Assembly: GCA_021234535.1 (NCBI GenBank)
Contig: CM037842.1
Location: 27,118,308-27,182,307, forward strand
DNA: 64,000 nucleotides
Reading direction: 5' to 3'
Source of the DNA: Stichopus chloronotus
Taxonomy: Eukaryota; Echinodermata; Holothuroidea; Aspidochirotida; Stichopodidae
The first letter of the stretch is position 1. Each line of letters begins with the position of its first letter. Made by a program: the position numbers and the translations under genes. Under the pieces are notes generated by a model. The model saw nothing but the letters and a program-made list of their open reading frames with translations, did no database searches and had not been told where the DNA came from. Positions 34,501-46,200 of this stretch are shown here, in pieces.

Positions 34501-36526
34501 AGTATATTCAAGCTTTGGTTATGTATGTCCTTGTATTGGTATACGGTACAATTAATGCGCATTTTCCAACCATTAAAAAAAGGAAAGTAAAAAACGAGAT
34601 TTGTTGCACATGTTTAATCCCAAGGAGTAGGTTACGAGAAGAAAGAACAAAACAAGAACAAAAAAACAAAAAAAAACAGCCGCTTATTTACTCTTCCAGC
34701 TTTGCCAATAAGAACATAGCTGGAAGTTATCTATATCACAGCAGCTCATGCACTACATGACATTCACAGCTCCCTGAATTTGTTTAGAAATCAAGATATT
34801 TGGTTTGAAGTTAACAATAGATATCTTGAAATTACATCAAGGACGGAGAGAAACCGTGTTCGCGTGATGCCTTGTAAGCTGACAATTCGCACAGCAAAGA
34901 CTTTTGAAAATAGAAAAAAAAAATTTTAATCCTATTAACTTTAAGTGTACATTAAAGCCAGTAATATCAAAATATGTAGGTCACCAAAGCCTTAAATGAA
35001 TTCAAATGATCCAACTGCGATCTTCAGGGGATATTCCTGAGATGATCACCCTGAGATATTCCTGGTGTGATTTTTCCCTAGTCTAGTTCTTTAAACACAA
35101 TGTACCTTTCGGTTAACCTCCAAGTAACCTCCAGACAAATACCCGAGACAAATAGTCCCTTAGAGGGCGCTGTTCCACCTGGTGGTACCCTGGTAAATTA
35201 CCAAGGGGGGGGGGGGGGGTTTTGTCCTCTGGTATTTGTCTCGAGAGTAATCGTCGGACACCCGGTTTCGCCTCCACTTTTAAACTTGCTCGTCCAAGCA
35301 AATTATGTATAATTTTGTACTTTTTTCTCAAAAAAAAAATATCAAGCCGACTAACTCTGAATCACCCATGGTAGAGATGACTTTTCATTCACCTTGTTTT
35401 TTTTTACACCTGATATATTGGCTGCCACGAATAAGGGCGCTTCAACAGTGACGTCATCCGGTCACATCAAAAGCTTGGCATAGGCTAATTGTGGTTATCA
35501 TGGGTGTAATGTCCCTTCCGTTTCACTGATATTGATGTCTCTGTAACAATGACAGAGTTTGTGTCTCCTTTAAAATGTTTTGGGGGTGTTTTCTTTTTTT
35601 TTTCGTCTTTTTCCCGTTATCAACGCATTTGTAATGTGGTAAGGACAGCCAATCACGACGATTATTGTACAAGTTCACGATTGTATTGAGTAACTGCTAC
35701 TGTCTTTACAACGTGTTCCATTGCAGTGTTCCTACGGATTTTGTACCGGTGTTTATCTACGCCGTGGGGATATGTTTACCTTTACTGACAGAGGGTGAGT
35801 TTCTCATCGTGAGTTAACTATAAAGCAATTTTCATGTAGCGTTAAAATAAACAAAGAGAGAGGCAAAAGTGATAGCTCTCTATAACATGTCACATGATTG
35901 GTTGTAGCTTGTTTTTTTACTCTATAGACCCCCCCTTGCATTGACGTCACATAACAACAAGCAAGACAGCCCTCCCTGAGGACTGAGAGTAAACAAACCA
36001 TCAGTTTGTATGGATCTAATGGGTTGTTACGAAACGTACACCAAATCAAAGTCGGCAAATTGCCTTCAGTAATTTGCGTAAAAAGGGCGCTTCACTGTAT
36101 CGCTGTGACAGCACATGCAAGGTGGTTATATGCTTTGCGAAAGACTGCAAATTCTCCATTTTCTGTCTTGTTCTAAACTGTTCAAGCTTTCTCTAACCAT
36201 TAATTTTAACTTTGCCGTATTTAACTTGGATTGCAAGTTGTCATAGTAAACTGAACTTGCATTATAGTGAAAGTAGAAGGTATCAGAATGTTGGTATGCT
36301 GTAGCGAAGGTGTGCTTATTGGTGTTGAGCAGTGTGTAACGCACTGGTTATTATTTTGTTTCACACAGGTGAAAATAGAACAACGGCCATACCGTCAACG
36401 CTTGAGGAATATTCGAATAGGAGTTCTACAATACCTGTGGCATCTTCCACGAGTGCACAGGTTCTTCCAGCGTGTGAGCAGATATCCAATCAGTTCGTAC
36501 ATGAAATGAATCCCAAGCCACGGTGA
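31567..36526 (+). CDS. Unrecognised plus-strand gene, five phase-matched exons
   Basis: Candidate exons are 31567-31694, 32519-32577, 34197-34246, 35727-35794 and 36369-36526. Their phases (2-1, 1-0, 0-2, 2-1, 1-stop) link into one frame, and each begins after a good acceptor. Donors of exons 3 and 4 are strong (AT|GTGAGT, GG|GTGAGT), but the second (GAT|GTCTGA) is weak. Pieces include IFPEQLQKSRYPPFLKFRYV, AVPIIGLALEINKGAEPPSD, IRLPSGQQVEGEHFTM and a hydrophobic VPVFIYAVGICLPLL that might cross a membrane. The end is a Ser/Thr/Asn-rich region, MNPKPR and TGA. AATAAA follows 32 nt later. An exon ending GELVIPNPVKQFIR-like before a strong donor near 32428 may be an alternative. I do not recognise the protein, and the 5' end is open. 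Confidence 0.38.
32187..32213. other. Perfect 10-bp stem with 7-nt loop
   Basis: aattgtggta (32187-32196) and taccacaatt (32204-32213) are exact inverted repeats around tagaccc. It may be the end-to-end remnant of a mobile element or a chance hairpin. Confidence 0.6.
35145..35245. repeat. Inverted CGAGACAAATA arms around a G run
   Basis: The word cgagacaaata near 35145 returns in inverse form (tatttgtctcg) near 35233, with a 13-base G run between. It lies in an intron of the unrecognised plus-strand gene and may be a small MITE-like insertion. Confidence 0.4.
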
Positions 36527-36557
36527 ACAGTATCAACTCCAATTCTTCATCACATCA

Positions 36558-36563
36558 AATAAA
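36558..36563 (+). terminator. Poly(A) signal AATAAA
   Basis: AATAAA lies 31 nt past the TGA at 36524-36526 and supports this as the end of the unrecognised plus-strand gene. The next gene on this strand starts its coding part 0.7 kb later. Confidence 0.55.
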
Positions 36564-37249
36564 ATATACACTGTTAAAAATGTAAATTGTAAAATGTAAA
36601 TTTACAGAAAATAAAGTAAAGGAATACAGAAATGTTCTGGTAATTAGTTTCCAGACAATTTCTGTAATTTTTATTTATTTCTTTGTTTTTTTTTTCTGTA
36701 AAATTAGAGACAACTTTTACACTGTAAAGGGATGCATATTATAAAGGAATGCATTTTAGAATAATATACAGAAAGAGAGAGTGAAGTTTGGTGATTGGGT
36801 GGCGGGATGTACCAATACTGTACATGCAAAAAAAAAATCACATTTTTTCATAATTTCAAATATACACATAAACTCCCTCTAAGCTCCAACTTCGGATAAA
36901 AGAAAGTCTACACATTAGCTGGGAGAAATCTCATCTAAACAAACAGCTCGATAGTCCATTGTTCACTTTGTTCCATTAATCTACTTTTCTCATGTTTTTA
37001 TTTTCTCTGCAATTTGTCACAAATTCCATGCATTAGAATTCATTTCAGTTTGTACCTGACGATGAAAGCAGTGCCTTTCGAAACATGTCGTATTTTCTGC
37101 ATTAATTCGTTCACTTTTTAGATGTATTGTTTAAAATCTCTGGTGTTTTGTATCTTTACACATAAACTCATAAAAATGTATGATATTGCAGACTGATTTG
37201 TGTACCAATTAGTGACTGAGTTGGTCTTGTGTTTTATCGGGGATGTAAC
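36564..37249 (+). promoter_or_regulatory. Spacer and presumed promoter region of the pseudokinase gene
   Basis: AT-rich DNA of 0.7 kb between the poly(A) signal and the start codon at 37250. It should hold the promoter and 5' untranslated region of the receptor pseudokinase. I saw no TATA box placed convincingly. Confidence 0.3.
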
Positions 37250-40200
37250 ATGCGCATATATTATTTGGTGGTATCACTGGTCGGAGTAGCATTTTTCACT
37301 AACAGGGCCCTGTGTTATATCAAAGGTAATTCAAACTTCCACGCTGCAGTAGTTGACCTTGTCTCGGGACTATTATAAGTCACACAGAGTTCCTTGAATA
37401 TATTTGCACAGGACTCTAATCATATCTATTTTTATTCTGTTTTTTTTCTCTTCTCAAAAAGGTACCGCAAACAAGACTGAATTTCTTGACGTCATCGTAA
37501 CCTTTCCGATCTTGTTAACTTGTTGTTCGTACAATGTCTCTGTACCCAACTTTTGGTGGTTTAAAGACCAGCTTTTGTATAGCAATAACATTTCGCTTAG
37601 GCCGACCTACACTTACAATGTGAAGTGGAATAAAACGGATAAATATTCACAATTAGAAATCATCAACAGTTCCTTAAGTAATTCTGGAAATTACACATGT
37701 GAGTCAGGAAGCATCAAGAGTACATTTCTCGTCAATGTAAGAGGTAAGTCTGTTCGATCTCTATTCACCTTATTGACTGCTAACGGATTTGTAGCATTGA
37801 ACGTTGTGCTCATGTCCGAGTTACCATCAGTGTACCACCAGCGCACTCCTTTAAGATACCACGAGGCCTAAATTTGACACAATTTCCAAATATCCAAATA
37901 TTTTCCCATGGAAAGTTAACAAAGCTTCAGCTTTTCCGATTTAATTGATTGTTCAAGTCATTTTATTTAGGACTCCCATGAAGTCATTCTGTAATAATTA
38001 CATGGGATACTAAACTCCATGCAAGATAAATGTTCTGTGTGGAGGATTAAATCACTAAGTATAAACTCCTTACATGTCTTCCAAATGGTTATAAATGGTA
38101 ACAAATAAAATATAGACAGCTACATCCTCACTTGCTAGCTTCATCCTCACCTAAGAGGCAGGCCTACTTGAAAAAGCCCACGCCATCCCGACCATGTTTT
38201 AATGAGTGATAATTCTACATTGTTTGTAGTTCACTTTCTGCTGCCTACTTATAGAAAAAAGGTTGAGGACTAATGGAATGGTAGGAGGTGGGGCGGAAAG
38301 GCCCCCGGTCCAAGTGGTTTTTTTCCTTTGATCAACCCCCATCCCCCCCTCGAAAAAAAAAAAGTTTCATCATAATTTCTTTTGCGATCGCAAAATTTGT
38401 GACTTAGCGCAGATTTCAAAAATTCTTTCTAGCCGTTAACGATGCTTTAATTGACATAGCAACAGTGTCCATTGCCATCAGGGTTTCACTTTTAATGCGG
38501 TAGGCCTACTATGAGTGTTCGGAGGCGGCCGAAGGTGGGTGATAATTTATCCAAGTCTCTGGTGGTTGAGAATGCGTGTTTCTGAGATTTTTGTCACAAA
38601 AAAGGCCGATCGATTCTTCAAAACATAATATTCTAACCAATTGTCGCTGATTGTAAGAAATGATAACCTGTGTTTACAAGTAGATGCCGAGGGATAGTTC
38701 AAAATTATCATAGAATTAAAGGAATAGAATCTATCCCCCCCCCCCCCCCCACCGACCTTCCACTTTCGTCCTATCACTCTTTCCTGATTTCCCTATTATG
38801 AAAGTTAAAAAAAAAAGGAATTCATGCTCAATTGAAACTCAATAAAACTGAACTTTACTGGAAATATTTATGGAACTTACTGATATCGTTTTTTGTCTCC
38901 AGTAGTGATTCTCCGGCATTACAATGTAAAATGCCCCTTCAACAATTTCATTGCCAACACAAAATCGCCAAGTTTCAATCGAGCCTGTGCCGCAGGTATG
39001 GAGTGTATACATAGGCTCAGGGAACATAGGTACCAAGGGAGATAGACCCATAAATAATTTGAGTTGGGGGCTGAATTTACTAACATGACCTTTCCCCCGG
39101 CTCAAATTGCCGAAATCCCATAAAAAACTGTTGTTCAATGTGGATGCTGCTCGACCGTCACATGTTATGAAAATCTGGTCATGGGTATTAGAACATAAAC
39201 GGAGGCAATCTGACCGCTTGAGATCCAAAATTACCCTTTTCTCCCAAAATAACTCTTCCTTAATTGACCCTCAAATCGAAAGCGACAAAGCACATTGTTT
39301 TTTTTTTTTCTTTTTAAATCCTCTTGAATGAATCTTGTTATGTAACAGCTTGTCTGTCGTTTTGAAAATGGTCCTGTGAAGTTCCACTTCCCCCATACCC
39401 AACGGTGGCGGGTCCTCCGTTGAATAATAACAAAGCTGTTACATAATAGGGCCTGTCCCTGAATCACGTCAAACGAATTCTTATCATTACTGTTTTTTTG
39501 AATGATTCGTTCATCATTCGGAACTTAAAATACATCATCGTTATGCCATATAATTGTGAAATAAAATCTTCCAGAGTTTCTCAGGACTCTCCCCCATGAT
39601 TTCCCACCAGCGTAGTGCCCCTGGACCACAACAGGTGAGATTAAACGGACCCCAGGCCGTCAAGTGGAACTGTTCGCTTTCTCGATACCATTAAGTTACT
39701 TACCTTAAAGACCAATTGACATGAATGTAGAAAAGTGTCTAGTAGCCTCATGCAGAAGTTGCAGAGTGAAATTCTGAGTGTTAATCCGTTGGAATTGTGT
39801 TTCTATTTATTATCGTTTTTGAGATATGGCTTTTAAAAGTCAGACAAAAATGCAAAACAGATGATATAGGGTGTTGCACAGTGTCAATATTTCCTTTGTT
39901 ATACCTTTACATTTTATCTCTTAATTATTTAATTACTGGGTTTCACTTACTTTGTAAGAGATATCAATATTTCTAAAGAAGACAATATATGCTTCCAACA
40001 TAGAACCCTCAGGGCATGTAAAATTCTCAGTTGACCTTGGAACAGAGGTTAAGTAAACAAAGGATAAAATAAGGCAAATCTTTCGACTCCCTCCTTGGAC
40101 GTCACTAATTTGGATATTTGGCTTATGTTTATTCATGACGCAATTGTAAAAGTGAAATTTGTTTGTAAAATGGTCAATGTTTGATGGATTTTCACGAAAA

Positions 40201-43200
40201 TTGTGACAAATTTCAACATTTTTGATGATTAAGTCGGTCAATAATACAAAATGTGTTTTTCGTGTCACATGTACTTTAACGTCTCCATCCCCACCCATCT
40301 TGCATATCTTCCTAAGTTTATGGACATGCATCTAAATGCATTTAAGGTCTGTTGGGTCACGAGGTGACTCTATCGCACACATGATTACAGATTGACTGCT
40401 AATTCATGCACAATATGCGAGTATGACCATGTTCCCTTACCATTCTTAAACCAAAAGAGTAATCAATGTAAACCTTCACTGTTGAGAGACGGTCGCTCGT
40501 CATGCCGCGCTATGTAAAATGTGATCATCGACCCGGCCATGTCTTCCATATCCATACCTGGGTTGGTCACGTCCTGATGGGACTTGAAAATCGGGTTCTC
40601 GTTCTCTAAAGCTAAAATTGAGACCGCTACCCCATGTTTGGTAATCGGATCAGTCTAAACTAAAGCCATAAAGTGAGTGTATGTTTCTCTTTTCTAACAC
40701 AGGTGACAGTTAACTACAGGACACTGCTTATGCAATCAAGTACAACAAACGTGACAGCATACTAGGCAATCACGTGAAGCTGTGTTACATCATTTGAAAA
40801 GCTGTTGATGTTAAATGACATATAAAATCAACCGTGGCAGGACAACTTCCCCCACCCCCTCTCACCAGGAAATCTTCTCGTAAAATTTCCCTCGCGAAAG
40901 TTGCGAAATGTTAGAAAACACTGTCTTCGTATTTTGATGTCCATATGTCTTCACTTGTTCTTTTTTGTTTGTTTTTCTAATTTTCCTTCCAAGCACCTCT
41001 CACAAATCTCTTTATCGAAGTTAATATCACAAATGATTTGTTCTACCACGTTATATGTTACGGTGACGAGCAACCCACCCAAGCCTTTGAGTGGAGATTT
41101 CATGGGCATAATCTGAGCGTAACATACAACACAACTTATGAACTGGTTCATGACACCATATACGGTCCCAGGAATGCATCGCTTCTCTTTATCAAAGGGC
41201 CAAGTGGCAACCTAACAGCGACGTGTTCCCATGGCAATGAATCGATTTCGGAGGAAATCCAAGTGAAGCAAACAGGTACAGCAAATACATTTAGTATTTA
41301 CATTATCCCCATTTACTTGTCCCAAACACAGGCCGGGGGTAACTGTTTGTGCAATAAGTAAGGAATGCCGTTATTGTAATAAATTTGGCACTTGTTTGAA
41401 AACGATAAGTGTGTCTAAAATTACATTTTTCCATATTTTTTTATTCATTTTCATAATGACTTTTTTTTCCTGAAACTGGAGGTAAAAAGGCCATTACGTG
41501 ATTTTACGCTTAACAAAGCATCAAACTTACGAACTTCGCGTAGAGAAGACATATACATACAAAAAATATAAATTTCTTGACTTACAGTTTCACTCTCAGT
41601 TGTGCCAAAATCTAATCGAATTATTTATCCCTGTCAACTCAGAAAGCTTGATTTTAAGGTTAAAGAAATATGAGGTTGTCTGTATTCTGTATCTGTTTAA
41701 AAGTTTGAGGGAATATTGACGGGTACAATCACATTGCAATACTTATAATTAGTAAAGTTTCACATCCAATATTTACGAAAACTGTCAAAATATTTGACCC
41801 CTGATTTGTACATTTTGTGTGGATATGAATTAGTACTAATGTGAAAAAGTGTCCGGTCACGACTTTCCAAAACCAAATTGAACCCTTAAAGGGGCTCATT
41901 GAATCGATATCATTATTTAGTGCTCCGTTTGAAGGACAGCATTACCTGCCAATACTTCTGATAAGCCTCATTAGTCATGAAGCCAGCCGACGCCCCCCCC
42001 CCCTTCCCTCCCCTCCCCACACACACTTAAAGGGATTACCGGTGTCCTTTTCATCCTTTAACAAAAAAGAGGGACAAAATAATGAAAAAGAAGAATTAGA
42101 TAAAAATAAAAAAAAGAGGGGGTCAAGAAAATTGCTTCAATGCCCTCTTCATTCAGGAAGTGATTATGTCGTTGCCCATTTTCTGCCTTCAAATTCAGGC
42201 AAGTACGGTATTCATCATGAGAAGTCCAAATTTGATCAGACTTTGGAAAAACTCCCAAAATTAGACTAATGTTGCAATAAATGAAAATACCGATAATGCA
42301 ATATCCTGGAACTTAGTTGCTGATTCTGGGAAGGGCGACATCCTGCAATCTAGATTTTGTTCTAAATCTGTCCTACAGTTTTTTAGATTTTTTTTCGGGG
42401 GGGGGGGGGTGGTTCGCCCTGCTCCAAACAACGTGAGCGCTCCTCGTAGAGAGTTTTCGAACAATTTTCAGCCCACCACGAAGTTGTAATCACTTGTCCC
42501 CCCCCCCCCGGAAACAATCACTGTGACTCCACCGCCCAATGAAAAATGTGGAACTAAATATGTATTCCACCCTACCCAAATATTTGCCAAATGCTTCAAG
42601 AATATATGAAAGAGTATGCCATATATGATTCTTGCATCAACTCAACCCATCTGATATGTACTAGTATTTTCTCTTATATTAGTTTTAGTTTTTGCTCGCA
42701 TTAATTTGAGAAATTGCAAATATGATACCCCTGTTTCAAGACTGTTCATAGTTAGCTTAAAACACTCAGGAAGTGCGGTTCTGGTCATCTGAGGTAGATA
42801 CGAATTTTGTCATTTTCTAGTAGGCTTCTATATCTTGCTCGTGATGAGCCAGTATGCCGACATAAGCATTATAATTAACTGTTTATTCCTTCCTTTAACA
42901 GATAACGAGCCTGGTGTTAAGAACGGAATGTTGTTTTTGATCGGAATGGGGGCCACAGCCGTAGTAATATCTGTTCTAGCATTGTCAACTTACCTTGCAG
43001 TCACATATGCCTGGCCGGTAATTAAAGGTAAAACATTTAACTGGATATTACTTTTTTTTTGTTCTTTGTTTCTTGATACATAAAAACATCATCTCGTTTA
43101 TACTTTTAATTCTGTAAATCATACCGGTTCTAAGTTTAACACATTTCACGAAATTCTTATCAAGTTCGTCTTTAACAAAACTTTTAAATTTGTTTTTGTA

Positions 43201-46200
43201 GGTCGGGATTCTCATCCATCGTCACTTTACTCGTAAGTTCTTCAGCAACACTTTTAACATTTTGTTTCTTAAAGTTCGAAGATACAAAAAGCATAAACGA
43301 ACCATCTTCACAAATAAATAAATAAATAAAAGCAAACAAAAATACATACAATTATGTCTTTTAATTCTTTCCTAATTAGCGTACCCAGCACGTCATCTGT
43401 TGACAAAGAACGTCGGTCTATCACAACCCCCAGGCAAGGTGAGAATTAAGCACTCTTTAATACCAAAGTAGAAGTTAACATGAGTTGGTGGGGTCTTCAT
43501 CACGTACCACAAAGACAATCAAATATGCAAAAGAACATTTTCATTTCTGATAAAAAATTCTGTTTAGTAAGACATTTTGCGGCATCGCATCTTTAAGTAA
43601 TAGTATACTGTAATTGTCAAAATTGTATAATTTCCATCAATTTTTGGTGCAAATTTCTGGCGAAGACTCTAAGCAGAAGTCATTGCTTGTGACCTATCAA
43701 TAACTTTTCTTTCACAAAAAGTACATCTAGCCATTTGTAGGTGTTTGCTAGAGAGTGGTTTCATACGTCTCCATACGTCTTTCACAACGTAAATTAGAAC
43801 GACTTTATATCTCAAATGTATACTTGCCCTTTGGTCGCCAAACGTTTCGCAGAACTAGTGTTTATAAAAACCGTACACGACGGAGTAGAAAATGTACTAT
43901 TTGCTATTTGTCATTTTGTATCCAAAAGAAGATTGTTCTGGTAGCTTTGTAGAGCTGCCATATATGACCACATTACACGCATGTTTAAATTGTGATCAGC
44001 TATCGTACTGACAAATCGTCTAAAAACAAAGAATGTACATTCTTTATTTTTTCTGATTTAATGAAATTTTCTATATCCAGATCAGGAACAGGAGGGTGGT
44101 AACACAATCCCAAGTGACTTTGCGACTGAGGGTGAAGATGGCAATTCGTTCGAACGAGATCTCAAGACTTACGGAATCGATCTACAGTCATTCCGATCGA
44201 GTGACGATTACAATGAATTCTGGGAAGCTAAACTGTGCGATGGTGAATTTACGGATAAGTTTGTCGTCAGAAGTCTAAGTGGTACGTTTCTCTTCCTCCT
44301 GCCGTCTTTAGTAATCATTACTGTTACAAAACTATATGATCTCAATGTGTACTATCCGACTGTCCGACACGTACGGGTGTGAAATAGTTACTTAGTAGGA
44401 TCGTTAAGTAAGATTACACTCCCTTGTCAGGCGTGGATCAAGGTTTTTCAATAGAGAGACGTTGTGTGCGATTCTCGAAGGTGAGAAGTCACGACATGGG
44501 GGGGGGGGGGGGGGAGTTGATGGGTCCTCCCCAAGAAAACGAAAATTTTAGATGCACTTAGATGGGATTTCCTGGCATCTGGGAAGCACAATTTTCATAT
44601 CTATTTACTCATTTTGCTAGAGAAAAAGTCGTTGGTCATCGAAAAGGAAACTGGGCGTAGGCCGGGTGCCCCCTCACCTGGATCCGCTTCTGATTGTCCA
44701 AAAGGAAAACCCGAGTCTCGCAATCAACTGCATAATCTTGAAAACAATGAGAACCATTGTGCACAAGATATTTAGTTTGTTATCAATTAATATGCATGTT
44801 ACTATATCAATAGTTTACCTAAGCCTTTCAAACAACCTCGAAGTTTTTTTTTTTCAGTTATTTTTATTACATCTGCAATTTACTAATGTTTCAAAATAAT
44901 TTTCCTTCATAATACAACATTTTGTAACTCGGATGTTGTGAAACCAGATGTACTGTCATGTAAAGGTGTGTCTTCTCGAGAAGACTTAAACACGTATGGC
45001 ATCATGCAATGATGATGTGGTTAAACTTGTTATGTCTTCCTCATGTTCATCTCTACAGGAAAGGCTACTGTAGACCTTCTCGAAGAATTTAGAAAGTTCC
45101 AGATAAGTCTAGGCGACCTACCAACTCACCCGAACGTCTGGACTGTGTTAGGATGCAACAAAGAAAAGCGTAAGTGAATATTACATCGTGAAGGAAAGTA
45201 AACTATATTTTAATTCAAAATACGTGTAATATCAAGTAAATTTAAAGTGTATCTTTTCCACAGCATAATATAATTTTATTTCATTATGTAATATACCAAT
45301 GAAAAGAATGTCTGGTTATTTCCTACCTTTGTAGATAGCCACACGAACCTACATAGCTACTTATACTTAGGCCTAAATACACACCTTCACAACTGGCATA
45401 CCTATACCTTCCTAAGCATATCTTGCTCCCTAACAGTTATCCATATACTCAGTCATAGACCTACGATATACCTAAGGCTACCTACCTTACCACCTAACGC
45501 ATCTACACACCACCTAACCTACCTTCCCAACAGTGGTAATCTCATCACTCATCTACGTTTTCTCTTTTCGGACAGTCTGCTGAAAGGTAGCTTGTTGTTT
45601 TTGTAAACATTACTTTACCGAGCTGTTCGCTGAAATTAAGAAACATGAAGTTTCACTTTTTATTAAATTATATACTTTTTATTTATTTTCACTTTTTATT
45701 CAATTATATTATTTAAGGAAGACATCACATACCACGATGGTTATGTAATGTGGTCCCATGGTGACAGGCACAAAGATCAACAGACAAACAAATCTAGAGA
45801 AACAAACAGACAGAATTAAGACACACAGGCAGAAGAACGGACAGACAGATTGACAAACAGATTGACAGAAAAGCAGTCAGTTAATCAAGACAATTATGTT
45901 TCTCTTTTTTTCAGTGCCTTACAGAATTTGTTACGAGTTCCATGCCTCAACGACAATTCGCGAGTACCTTCTTTCAAATTTTCAATCGTCTGACGGTTTA
46001 TCCGAGAACGGAGTGAAGCAGACACAAACGCTGATAGCATTAGCATGCGGTATAGCTAATGGTATGGTCTTCTTGAAATCATACGCGGTAAGTTATACTG
46101 CCGTATGTTGCGTAACGCTCACACTATACGTGCCCTCGAGAAACCGTTGCCCCCCATGATTATTTTCTCGGGGGGGGAGGTCTTTTGTAACAATAAGCCT

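Noticed and set aside
38839..39228. 129-codon minus-strand reading frame
   Set aside because: It is antisense within an intron of the pseudokinase and has no splice sites or family; probably mobile-element debris.
39933..40331. 132-codon minus-strand reading frame
   Set aside because: Same intron, no recognised domain, no promoter or splice evidence; too weak to call a gene.
41841..42269. 142-codon plus-strand reading frame
   Set aside because: It sits in intron 3 of the pseudokinase, crosses C runs and A-rich stretches, and has no domain.
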